Positions 22,401-34,100 of a stretch of 64,000 nucleotides of DNA are shown here, one piece after another (within the stretch, counting starts at the first letter, position 1; every line of letters starts with the position of its first letter). Under the pieces are notes generated by a model. That model saw only the letters and a program-made list of their open reading frames with translations, did no database searches and was not told the origin of the DNA. Position numbers and translations under genes: made by a program. This DNA is from Notospermus geniculatus (Eukaryota; Nemertea; Pilidiophora; Heteronemertea; Lineidae), in NCBI GenBank assembly GCA_002633025.1, contig NMRB01001163.1, positions 90,219 through 154,218 of the forward strand. The letters run 5' to 3'.

Positions 22401-22433
22401 AGTGACCAATGAATCACAGCTTTCTTCATCCAT
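19417..22433 (-). CDS. METTL6: tRNA N3-methylcytidine methyltransferase, METTL6 type, 5 coding exons
   Basis: SAM-dependent enzyme that makes m3C at position 32 of serine tRNAs (family knowledge). Exons in reading order: 22433-22074, 21562-21431, 20552-20382, 20020-19879, 19574-19417. All junctions are in phase and give 320 aa (human about 284). Visible are the family N-terminal signature NWDLFYKRN...[12 protein letters not shown] (exon 1), SAM motif [10 protein letters not shown] (about 128-136), [35 protein letters not shown] and [11 protein letters not shown], and the C-terminal [19 protein letters not shown] and VNKKEG favour METTL6 over METTL2/8. The extra length is an N-terminal extension with three 10-residue repeats. 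A splice acceptor ending at 22510 suggests a non-coding first exon further upstream. Confidence 0.96.
19668..19766. mobile_element. Short foldback, CCTCCCACCGCAGGG arms
   Basis: Arms CATCCTCCCACCGCAGGG and CCCTGTGGTGGGAGGAGG with an inner GCGCTCC / GGAGCG pair. Lies in METTL6 intron 4. Confidence 0.65.
20119..20262. mobile_element. GGCAGTCNAGGAAAAC intron repeat, copy 1
   Basis: Lies in METTL6 intron 3. Arms around AGGAAAACTCGTCGGATGTC and GACATCCGACGGGTTTTCC, interior GTGAACCAGCACATTT and CAGATCAATGCA. Same family as 35849-36128, 38412-38588 and 59092-59228. Confidence 0.8.
22266..22355 (-). repeat. Three 30-bp tandem repeats in METTL6 exon 1
   Basis: Encodes (T)[18 protein letters not shown] and LDQRTGQSD at residues 27-56. 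The unit is an exact multiple of three, so the frame is kept. The repeat lies before the conserved domain and is probably disordered. Copy number could vary between individuals. Confidence 0.88.
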
Positions 22434-23312
22434 GTTTATACTCTCGACTGTTGGAACACCTTAATTACTCAGTGAAATCATTGAAGAAGCTCTTGTGAGA
22501 GGAACTGTACTGGAAAAAAGAAACAAAAAATCAGTATTTTCTAGTTACAAAGTTAAAAGTGCAATCCGAATAGGCCTAGGATGAAATGACAAGAAATGTG
22601 CAAAAATTGTTTGAATCTCCTCAAAGGGCCATCATTTTCTTCAATTATCCACTTTCCTCAAGAATGATTTTGATCTGATAGTGATCGATAAAAAGCATCG
22701 CGGCCCAATATCATTTCCATTAGGTCTAAACTTTAAAATCCCTGATCGGAAGTGACTGACGTACACTCATGCCACACAATGGAAATCTATCATTGCATTC
22801 AATCAATCAATGCGGCTTATTTCGTCAATCGACTACAGTGACATGTACCGCCTTTTTACCGGTAGGCTACCTTTTTTGATTGGGGATTCTAAATTCGTTC
22901 CATGGTTTCGTGTTACAAGCCTACATCGTGGTTCAATCTGATGTCTAATTCCACACTGACACCTCTTTTGAGTGATAATGATGTGTTCACTTTTTTGAAA
23001 CACACTGTACTTTACTAGCTACATATGCATGTATGTACTAGGCCTACTGCTCTGTGTGCCTAGCTAAAATGTGACATGCAGTTAGTAACATATTCATCCT
23101 GCTTGTAAATTTCAGTATCTTTTTTTACTATATTTGATTCATTAAGGATAGATTGTGAAGCACAGTTTACCGCAGGGTGTCATTTAAATGGGCTTTTAAT
23201 CTTGTTTGAGCTTTGAACTGAATGTAAACAAAAAAATTCTGGCCATGTGCAATTTCCCGTTTCTCAGCGCCCTCTTTTACCCATATAACACACTACATTA
23301 AATGTTATCAAA
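22434..23312. promoter_or_regulatory. Head-to-head METTL6/ubiquilin upstream region
   Basis: The METTL6 ATG (minus) and the first ubiquilin ATG (plus) are 879 bases apart in opposite directions, so a shared promoter region is likely. No single strong TATA element is visible. The METTL6 5' UTR is probably spliced (TTTTTTCCAG acceptor, exon edge at 22509). From 22888 on, the sequence is duplicated at 24313. Confidence 0.5.
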
Positions 23313-23686
23313 ATGGCGGATGCAGGAGAACAGTCTGGAAATACGATCACAATTATCGTGAAAACTCCGAAAGAAAAACGCGAGGTGGAAGTTTCTCCCA
23401 CTTCAACTATCAAAGAGGTGAATATCTATAGTTAGAAACCTGTATGGTGCGGTACATATAGTTGTTGGTGCCCAAAATCGCCATCCAATTCGTCGCTTCC
23501 GCAGTTGTGACGTCGGCAGAAAACATGCAGATTCATCGTGTACAAAATGTACGTGGATGTACAGCTGATGTACATGTATGCATTGCGACATGTTCAGTGC
23601 GGCGTACAAACAGCAGGCCTGGACCGACGTGGATGTCCTAGCCCATACCATGATGTAATGTAATATGTAGGCTTGCTTTATTCATA
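22888..23686. repeat. Duplicated ubiquilin exon-1 region, copy 1
   Basis: Matches 24313-25119 with scattered substitutions and small indels. Includes the whole first exon plus about 400 bases upstream. Probably the second haplotype. Confidence 0.88.
23313..23417 (+). other. Extra copy of ubiquilin exon 1
   Basis: Codes [20 protein letters not shown]... for 35 codons and ends at a GTGAAT donor. Identical in coding sequence to 24742-24846. Either copy would splice in phase to exon 2 at 29234. As assembled, both can be transcribed, but an unmerged allele is more likely than two alternative promoters. Confidence 0.85.
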
Positions 23687-24312
23687 AAATTATATAATAT
23701 TTAGGCCTACCGGTAGGCCGCCCGGTAGGCTACCGAGAGAGTACCGGGTACTTTGCGAGTCATAGGCCTACATTAGTTATGGTAACCATATCGACCAGGC
23801 ATAGCTTCTTTTACGATATGACATTGACGGCTATTGCCTGGTANATAATGATAATGATAATGAGATTCTTCGCATCTGAAAAGTTTGAAGAGGATTGCGT
23901 TATGATAGTTTAAAAGATGATTAGTTCAGGTAACATATACGGGTGGTCGTTTCAGTGCGAGATGCTGCGAGGTGCTGTTTTTGACGCGATGAAAACGATG
24001 AATTTTTCAGTTTTCGTGCGTAGGCAACGTCCACTGCCATTGTTCCCTTCTATTGTTTGGACTCTGACCATTGTACAAGGGAAGTGCTGACTGCACACGG
24101 AAATTACCGAAGATTAGATCGGCTTTTTCCGACCATCGTGCGGCGTTATTAGCCTATTGTCCCCCTAATCACTTTAGCAAACAGCGGAACGATGATTGTA
24201 CTGTTTGATGTGGGGTCCGTGTTCGCTCCTTCTCAATACTACCTCCATGCTTAGAAGAAGGTCCTTAAAATGATCTAGTAATTTCTCCGCCTTCACGATC
24301 TCCAAATTTAGC

Positions 24313-25119
24313 CCTAAATTTGTTCCATGGTTTTGGCTACGAGCCTACATCGTGGTTAAATCTGATGCCCAATTCCACACGGACACTTCTATCTTTTGAA
24401 TGATTATGATGTGTTCACTTTTTTGAAACACCCTATACTTTACTACATATGCTGTGTGTATGTATGTGTATGTAATGTAGCTCTGTACATGCAGTTGGTT
24501 GGGTCCATTGTTACATGTTCATCACTGACACTGCATGTTCATTCTGATTCCAAGGCCTTGTTACTATATTTGATTCATTAAGGGTAGATTGTGAAGCACA
24601 ATTTACCGCAGGGTGTCATTTAAATGGGCTTTTAACCTTGTTTTAACTGAATGTAAACAAAAAATTTCTGGCCATGTGCAACTTCCCGTTTCTCAGCGCC
24701 CTCTTTTACCCATATAAAACACTACATTAAATGTTATCAAAATGGCGGATGCAGGAGAACAGTCTGGAAATACGATCACAATTATCGTGAAAACTCCGAA
24801 AGAAAAACGCGAGGTGGAAGTTTCTCCCACTTCAACTATCAAAGAGGTGAATATCTATAGTTAGAAACCTGTATGGTGCGGTACATATGGTTGTTGGTGC
24901 CCAAAATCGCCATCCAATTCGTCGCTTCCGCAGTTGTGACGTCGGCAGAAAACATGCAGATTCATCGTGTACAAAATGTACGTGGATGTACAGCTGATGT
25001 ACATGTATGCATTGCGACATGTTCAGTGTGGCGTACAAACAGCAGGCCTAGACCGACGTGGATGCCCTAAGTACATACCATGATGTAATGTAATATGTAT
25101 GTAGGTTTGCTTTATTCAT
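24313..25119. repeat. Duplicated ubiquilin exon-1 region, copy 2
   Basis: Partner of 22888-23686. The stretch between the copies (23687-24312) is unrelated single-copy sequence and contains one N (about 23844), which may be an assembly join. Confidence 0.85.
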
Positions 25120-28100
25120 TTTAGGCCTACGGTAGGGCAGGCCTACGGGGGCTTTGCGAGTCATACATGTAATTCAGAAACGTTTCTGAAACTGGAGCCT
25201 TTGCGCTTTTCGTTGCGCTTTGCCCCAGACGCTGCGCTGCACCTGTTGCTCCAATTGACGTCGATTTCTTGGATAGCCGGGTGGAGGATGCCACGAGAGA
25301 GGATGTTGGAGACGAGGACCACGTGAGTGGAGTTCCAGCGCATGACGACCACCAGGCGAACGATGTCCCACTGCATTCGGATGATGACCAACACACGAAA
25401 TTGGATGACGACCACAGCGGTAGTATCGATGCTCATTGGGATGATGTCGACGACCACCACCACATGATCGGAGTTCACGCCCATGATGACCACAGTGTGA
25501 TCGATGCTACTGCGCATTCAGATACCGAGGTAGACTTCTCGAACTCACCTGATGACTCCCCACCTATTGGTTATCCCTTGGCCCGGTCAAGGCCGCTGGA
25601 TCTCCCGGACATTGTCGCCTTGTTGGAAGATCTGACTGCTGACATCCATCCTTCAGTACTGTACTGCCGGGAATCAAGAACAATGACAAATGTCATTTCA
25701 TAGGCCTATAGACAATCAACAGAACGTGAATTGCCGCAAAGCCGGGAAAAGTTGTGAATTTTGGGACGATTGCGGAGTGTGGGATCACGCCGCAGGAACA
25801 TCTCCGAAAACAACGTATCTAATCGCAGACAGTGCATATTAAGACTCTGTTCGCAAGAGACGGTAAATATTGCTTCCGTAAACGTGTCGCAAAGAGTTAC
25901 GTGTCAGTGTTTCCACCAGAGGGGGGTTCAGGGGGGTATGTCCCCTCCTTAAAAAATCAAAAGTAGTCAAACTTTGTGTTTTTGACCAAGAATTCTGTCA
26001 AATTTTCTCTGCCCCCCCCCCCAAAACAATTCCTGGCAGAAACACTGCGTGTTTGTTCCCCTCGANGCGGATTTTAAACTCGATTTGGGAAGTAAATAAG
26101 AACGGGATTTTACTAAATTCACTCGGATATGGTGTATCGACGATAGCTCAACAACACAGGAATACAATATTGTGGATTTTCGTCCCGGTAGTGTGAATTA
26201 ACAGTGCCCGCCCGGAATTCGGGGCGGAGGTGCTCCACAGGGAATGTATTGGGCGATCTGAGACTCTGTATGCGCGCTATGTAAAAGTCAGTTTGTAACA
26301 GCAAAAGCGGAGCATACAGAGTCGCAGTTACTGAGACTAGGCCTACATGTACTGTAATTCAGAAACGTTTCTGAAACTGGAGCAAAGTTGTGAATTTTGG
26401 GACGATTGTGGAGTGTGGAATCACGCCGCAGGGACATCTCCGAAAACAACGTATCTAATCGCAGACGGTGCATATTAAGACTCTGTTCGCAAGAGACGGT
26501 AAATATTGCTTCCGTAAACATGTCGCAAAGAGTTACGTGTTTGTTCGCCTCGACCCCCAACCGACATCATCTAGGATATCCTTGATTGAAGTACAGCGGT
26601 ACTACACATTGCTAAAAAGGCGGATAGGATGTTTTTTTAAAAAAGATAGGGTAACTCAGATTTTACAGTTGCCGAACGACCGTGCCAAGAATATCGCCAT
26701 GATTGAGTATGTCGGAATTTTCCCTGGTCGCATCTCACACGGATTATCGCGGAAGACGGACTATGAATTCATCAGAAGGCCTGGGACAACCATGGATCAT
26801 ATTGCTGATGGAACAAAAACGGACAACCCACAAAAAGTATACGATGACCTAGTTGGCGCAGCCGATGTACTCGAAGCCCCCGCAAGTCTGAACAAAAAGC
26901 ATTATGAAAAGAAGAACGAAGTGGCTATTTATCAAGCCCGGCTCGCTAAACAGTATGCAAAATTGGGCTTAAACGTCGAGCTGCCCGTATTTCCGGAACC
27001 AGGTGATAAATATTCTACCACTATCTTCAGTGTGTTGATTGGCACATTGCAAAGATGTGGGGAGTAGGTCTAGGGTTCGATTCCCTTGTGGTCATGATGT
27101 TTTTTTCATTTTTTTTTCTTTTTCTTGTTTTCCTTTTCTTAGAAAATTATGTTGACTTTTGCAATAGTTCTACATAGAACAACTGGTTAATTATTTTTTT
27201 CTTAGTGGTGACACTGATAAAATCGTCTACAGAATCGTCGCATCATCCTGTTGGGCACACCCTGGTGTTCGGACTCAACGGCGGATTCTGACCCACAAAC
27301 CCCAGCGGATAAATCTTGAGACTGACGAAAACCGAGAGTCTGAAGCTAGGCATGCGACCACAGTGTCTAAGATTTGGGTCATCACACAGAAACAAGGGTT
27401 GAAAAAAGGATAAATTGGCTTCGGAGACCCCCATGTTGCGAGCAATGAAGCACCACCGCACTGTCGACTTCCGAACTAAACAAGCTGAAGCCATTGCATA
27501 TTCATGAGGAGGCGTGTCTTTATTGCCAGCTCGACAAACAATGCTGAATTTGAAGGCTGCTTGTCAAGCTAGCTCGATAAATAACACTGAATCCACGTAC
27601 ATGTACTCCTCATCCAGTAGTCTTGAACGTTAGTTGTGGCGTTGATATTTTTGGTGACTGGGAGGGGAATGTAGATGGTAGTCAGCTGCCCTGCATTCAG
27701 AGAGACTTTAGTGAAAAGTCTCTCTGAATGCAGGGCAGCTGACAGGGATCTGTGGTTATAAGTATTTATTAGCAAATGCAGATTTGTAGGGAAATGGAAG
27801 GGCTGGGGAGATATTCATCCTGCGACAAGACGTTTTCAGCAAAAAAAAGAAGCAGAGAAACTGACATGTGAAAAAAATAAAAAATCCTATCGCAAGGCTC
27901 GAACCCGGCGCCCCGGATTCAGAGCCGGACGCTCTACCGATGCGCCAGCCGGCCACGTCATGACGGTGGCTGCTCAATAAATGTTTATAAACATATCCCA
28001 ACTACTCAACATATTTTTATGTTAATTAAAAATGACGTTGCAAATCAGAATAATCTTCCAAAAATCGCATTTTACAACATCCACAGAGCAAGTCCCCAGC

Positions 28101-31100
28101 AAATCTGTCAGCATATCGCTACATAATGTACCCATCTACGTTCACAGTCACTAAAAACGTGAACCAACCGTCCGGTATATTCCATCTGAACATTAGGTGC
28201 ATATTTCCTATGAGTCCAGTTCTATTGATTGACCCGTGACAAGTCTTTGGCTAGCTTCGCTGTTGGCCGCTACGCGGCGCGTTGGGCCCTTGCGTCGAGC
28301 GGCTTGACAAATAAGACCGAAAGTAGTGCTTATTCATCGAGCGGCTCAATAAATAAACCCGGTCAAAGAAGAAAGCTTCCACCGCTACCAGGATAGCAGG
28401 CGTGAATACGAAAAAAGCTAGCAGACCATCTGAACGCTTTGGCTACCTCATCGAACACCTTTCCAATGATCCACGGCGTGGAAACGAGCAAGAATTTCGG
28501 TGTTGTGATTTTTAGTGATGAACAACTTTCAGACATAAAACGTTTTTGCGCAAGTACATGTAGGAAAACACCGCTGGGATTCGACAAGACATTTAATTTG
28601 GGAGAAAGTTACGTTATCGTCAGCAGATGCATGTACATGTACAAACAGTTATCCGTAATAGTACACGCGTCGAATGATGAGAACTCCCTTATGCTTGCTC
28701 TGCTGTATGTCGGGGCTCGCACTTGGGTCCAAAATTAGGGAGAAATAATGTCTCCCTCTTCAAACTTTTGGGAGACTTCACTCTCAAGAGGGAGACTTCA
28801 CAAAAAGTTTGTGGACAACATATCTAACAAAGTTGTTTGATTGCAGCCTCTTTGCAAGAAATTAACACTTAATGATGATATTTTAGGGCATTTAGGAGCA
28901 GATTTGGGCATTTTGGGGTGCAAAAAATGCTTCAGAGGGGATTATATACCCCTAAAAAAAATGAGGGGGGGGCGACTTTATGTCTCTCTAAGAGTTATTT
29001 TGGGCGAAATTTTCGCCCACATCGCCCCAAATGTGAGCCCTGGTATCTGGACGGAAATTCGATTTTCAAAACCTACCATGTCTTCTTTTTCAAACTAGCT
29101 GCAAACCTTCGTGATACGGACACCAGTCAGCTTGTTGTGGGATCGGATGATGAAACAGCATTACGCGACGCGATCAAGTTCAACTTTCCGAACGCAAAAA
29201 CCATTTTCTGAAGAATTTGTCTTTTCTTTTCAGTTCAAATCAATAATTTCCTCAAAGTTTGATGACACACCTGTTGAACAGCTCTGCCTCATTTTTGCTG
29301 GGAAAATCCTAAAGGATGATGAATCTTTGTCACAACATGGAATAAAGGATGGTCTTACGGTTCATTTGGTCATCAAATCAGCAAATCGGGTAGGTTTAAT
29401 TTCCTGTTAATTGTGAAGTAAGCAGTTTGAATGCTGTTTACATGTATGATGAATTCTGTATACCGGTACTAATGTACATGTATAGGGCCGTTTAGACGAC
29501 AAGCCCAAAAAATGCATTCAGATTCAATCCGATTGGATCCGATTGACCCGTATCGGGTCTCATTTGCATTTAGACGAGATTTGAATGTGGTCGTACATGT
29601 ATGTGCTCCAATGCGGTCGAAAATCCACATTGGACCGCATTGGGTAGCGTTCACACACAAGAGTTTTGAACCACAATCGGATTCGATCAGATTGCATGTG
29701 GATTTTTGCCTGTCGTCTAAACGGCCCTATTATGAATTTCACTGCATCCTTCATTGAAAATTGTCCAATTGTGTTATTTATGCTCTATTGTCAAATGACG
29801 ATATCATTTCTTACATGTAACATGGCAAGGGCCGTAACATGTCAGTAGGTTACATTTTTCTTCCAAGGTCACTTACACAATGTTGTATTGTTTTATTATC
29901 CAGGCACAGGAACAGGCTGCACAGGCATCACCAACCAGTTCTGCCAGCACAAACTTGGTAAGTTCTTCATCACGACAGATTAGTGTTTCTGGTAAAATCT
30001 GATTCAAGGCATTCACTGATCTACTTTGACTCAAGATCTGTATCTCCTGCACCACCAGTGTTGTCTTTATTGATCTACAGTAAATAGACAAATCCCAAGT
30101 TCACAGTCCTTAGCGCACATCCGGGGTTCTGACACTCTCCTCGTTTTCAAAAGTTTTTTCCAATGTGTTGAAATCAATCACAGGATGACATGGAATGAGG
30201 AACCCGCAGAACTACACCACAACGTGGCGCTGTCAGTGTAAGACCCGGAAGTCCTATTTTCTAACAGTATTTCCATTGACTTCTTGCCCCAAAATAAACC
30301 ACTCTGTTTGGTTCGATTTTGATTAAATTACACGGCCCTGTTTCATGTTCAAAGTTCTCCATATATAACTGCTTTGTTTCGTCAGAAATGCCACAGGATG
30401 CCAGTACTGACAACGTCTTTTGGGGAAATTTCCACGGAAAATTGTGTAGAAAAATGTACACATGCTTTGACGACGTGACGTCAACAGCGAAAAAAGTGAC
30501 GTCGGTACGTCATTCGGGTCATACTGACAGCGCCATCTGCAGTCGTGCGGGTTCCCCATTTTCGTGCCATCAATCAGTGCATGGCATGTTTTCAAAAAAC
30601 ACCCAACTGTCGCCTGTACTGTTGTCCACTATCACATCCATGATTTGTCCGAAAAGGAGCCGATAGACATGATAGAAGACACTTTGTCACTCTGTCTCAT
30701 TCAATAAAAGAGCAATCAAAGTTACAGGCTGTACTTGATTGAATATTCTGGAATTATCTTGACCAAAATTGCAAAATATTTATAGCAGTAGGTTAATTTG
30801 TGTCTAACATGTCGAAGTCTTATGTACACATGTACCAGATTATTCTGGAATCTATGACATTCAAACACAAGGTTTGCTGTCATTCACTTTCATTAGAATT
30901 AGATATACCGCCGTACATGTATCTTTCTGTGATATTTTGATATCTTGGTTAGTGACCAACCAATACTTCATAATCATGTAATCAATAAATGAGCTCATTC
31001 CTCAAGGAACATTCAGTGCCTCGGGCACGGAGCTGTTTATAAGGTTGTGCAGCCGTATCCTCCAGTTTGTCTGAAACATACGAAGGGTTGTGCTGCTTTA

Positions 31101-34100
31101 CAACTTGGCCAAACCCAGATGGAGTCGGGAAGGTCCAGGTTCTGTAAGTCTAACAATAGCATTCCAATCATGCCAATTTAGACAAATATATGATATATTT
31201 ATGCTATTACAGATGGCAAAAAAGTGACAGTAGGATTGATTTTGTGAGTGGATGAATTTGCCCTCCGGTATCTACATCTTCTTGCTGCAAAAGTTGCCTG
31301 GGGGCTCATTATAGCCGTGGTTACACTACATAAAAATACCCGTGTTTTTCCAGACCCGTGTCAAACCCGTGTGTGCGAAAAGCCCGGCGAGAGGTCACAC
31401 CACTACATTGTAGTTAAGTCGCCCGGCGACAGTTGCGCTGCATGCACTGACTCTTCAGTCATTTCTCTATTGACCCACATTGTTGGAGGCGCGAAAATGA
31501 CGTCACTTAATGGCTGCGCCATCTGTAGCCGTGCTAAAGAACTAATGAGACACGGGGATTTCGAAAAGCACGGCGAGATTGCCGTGTTCCAGAAACCCGT
31601 GTTTTTCAGACACGCAGAGATGCCAACCATTACGTTTTTGCCGTAATTTCTACGTTTTTTGCCGATTTTCCAGCTATTCCGGCCGTAATCCGAAAAATTA
31701 CGGCAAAACAAATTTTTTTAATCAAAAAAAAATTTTTCACTTGACTTTAAACATGTGGCTTGACGATGTGTGGAGATTGTTCATGCGGCGCATGAGAGAC
31801 GTCTATCAGCCTTTTGACAAACTAAACTGCGCAGATTGCTGGATTTTGTCCACTGCGCATCGTCTGGTTCATGAATGTGGAATGGCGGTGCCCATAAAAG
31901 CGCATGTGAAGCGCGATTTTGCTGGGAAATGTTGGAATATCTGCTGATTTTCTGATCGATTTCGGGCTTTGTTACATAGTCATCATGTCTGCTGGACCGC
32001 CTGTCAAAAGTTTGAAGGCTGTGCAGAGGTATCGGCGGGAATACTTGGAAAAATACCCCGTTTTGGAGCAATCAAAGGAGGATGATTTTCATGTCTTTTG
32101 CACCGTGACCGTGTGTAACGTTGAATACATCCACTGATTACTTGAAGCCTTCCTCAAATTACTTGAAATTGGGCTTTTTGGGGTGAAAAATTACTGGAAG
32201 GGTCCATTTGAGGTTGGCATCTCTGGACACGGGTTTCTTGAAGCCCGGCAATTCATAGGTGTGACTGCAAAAAACCCGGAGATTTTGTAGTGTAACCACG
32301 GCTTATGTTGGCGTGAAGTCATCTTGTCAAACCTGTTATGAACAGGTTTGTTCTGCTTCTGTTTGGCACATAAGGTAATAAATAGGAAGTCAACTTCCAC
32401 AATTTTGCAAGTTTTCGACCCCAACCGGGGTCTTCCTCAGGCACTTTTCAGTTGAAAAGTGCCTGAGGAAGACCCCGGTTGGGGTCGAAAATTTGCAAAA
32501 TTGTGGAAGTTGACTTTCTATTTATTATCATCCGTTGTGTCGACTTTTGTGCGTTCTCTTTCTTTGGTTTGGCACATAAGCATGTCACTGTCAGTCTACT
32601 GTGAATATGATAGGTTTCACTGTCTCCGACAATGTCAGACTCCCAATCAAGAATAATGTGGAAGTTGCTGCTGCAGACTTGGCTCAAGTGTAGTGCTACA
32701 TGTACCACCCACTTGTGTTATATTTGTGAACTTACTTGCCTAGCGGTTATAGTTGAAACATTCCAGAAAGTTCCTTCAGTAATATCAATAAATTGTATCG
32801 ATTTTTTTTCAGACTTGTATATCCTTTGATGTTGCGTCTAACAAAGCTAACGTTATAAGTAATATCATCAATACGCGTAGTGTCGTTATGTTTCAAATAC
32901 TAGGAATAGGATCATGATGCAAGTTGTTTGCACGTTGGCATGCCTTGAGAAATGGAAAAAAATTTATCTGAATTGTTTGATAAAAATGTACTCCCTGATT
33001 ATAGTGTACATGTACATGTACATTTACACATGTATATTTGTGGCACGCTCCAGCGAAAGCACGCACTTGTCGCAGTTGATCAGTCATCATTGGTCATCAG
33101 TTTATTCAACTATTACCACTGCTGTCCACTGTACGGGAGAAGTAGGAAATCAGTTACCAAACTTGGAAAATACTTTTCTAATTAGGAAGTCCTGAAAATG
33201 TGGCTGCGAAATTTATTTCCATTTCAGGAAACAAAATGTTTCCATAAGAGGAAATCGTAAGGCCCTCCTTGAATTATTTCCAGAATACATTTAGGAAAGG
33301 TGTTTTTGGGAAAAGCTGTGAAAACACAGGGTAACAAACGGTAACAATGGAGAGCCTGCATTGGCCTGATTGCCAAAAATACAATGGGAATATTGCAAGT
33401 GGTGCTACTGTGGCAAACCTTGGTATAATGTCTGTAGAGCAAAAAATTTACTCATGCAGGGGTTTCCAAACCAGGGAAGAGTTCAAGAAAATTTTCAAAA
33501 ATACATGTATTTCCTGAACAGGAAACATACCAAAAAAGGACATCTCCCGTACTGCGTAACTCACTGTTAGAGTGTTGTCAACCTGGAGAGACGAACATTT
33601 CAGCTATTGTATTGTAAGGCTGTTCATCTTTTCCTCTGTTGAGACATGTGCCCAACCTTACCCAGTCTTCTGTTCTATCTTTCTAGTCAAGTCAGCGGCC
33701 GAATGTCGAAGCTACTCCTTTTGGCCTTGGAAATTTGGGTGGTCTGCAGGGTTTGAGCGGTCTTGGCCTCGGTTCACAACAGTTCTCACAAATGCAGGAA
33801 AGGATGCAAAGAGAAGTATGATGTGATTTGTTAAAAATGCCTCACTAGGCAGAATGGCCCTTAATGCCAGCTATCAAAGTTTTACATGTTAAAGCGGATT
33901 GTTCGCGTCTGTCCAAAGTGAACCAAAAATAATAAAACAACCCGTTTTATTCGTAACAACAATTGGTATTGGTAAATGCATTGCGGCGGCCGCTTCGGAA
34001 AGTGTTCTGTGGAATCTTTGACTCGGCACGAATAGTCCGCTTTAAAGTGGATTGTTCGCATCTGTCCAAAGTGAACCAAAAATAATAAAACAACCTGTTT

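Larger units (their letters stand above)
26391..29211 (+). pseudogene. MULE-like transposase gene, broken by insertions
   Basis: Two pieces of what looks like one transposase family. The N-terminal piece (26459-27067) reads [19 protein letters not shown]...[12 protein letters not shown]...NPQKVYDDL. The core piece (about 28390-28710, then 29043-29211) reads [13 protein letters not shown]...[14 protein letters not shown], then TYHVFFFKL...[22 protein letters not shown]. The [10 protein letters not shown] and GSDDE..L..AI...FPNA patterns match the DDE region of Mutator-like transposases multi-copy in marine invertebrates (from memory). The core frame is split by the hAT-like MITE 28711-29042. 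The pieces are separated by about 1.3 kb of other repeats and the 3' end stops after KTIF. The N-terminal segment is repeated in part at 25756-26065. It lies in ubiquilin intron 1 and cannot be active. Confidence 0.72.

Noticed and set aside
24713-24718. TATAAA as a ubiquilin TATA box
   Set aside because: It lies only about 24 bases before the ATG, leaving no room for a 5' UTR, and the other copy reads TATAAC.
27890-27955. Functional tRNA-Gln on the minus strand
   Set aside because: The anticodon loop and B-box look right, but the acceptor and T-stems do not pair and the anticodon stem is shifted. Listed as a tRNA-like SINE head instead.
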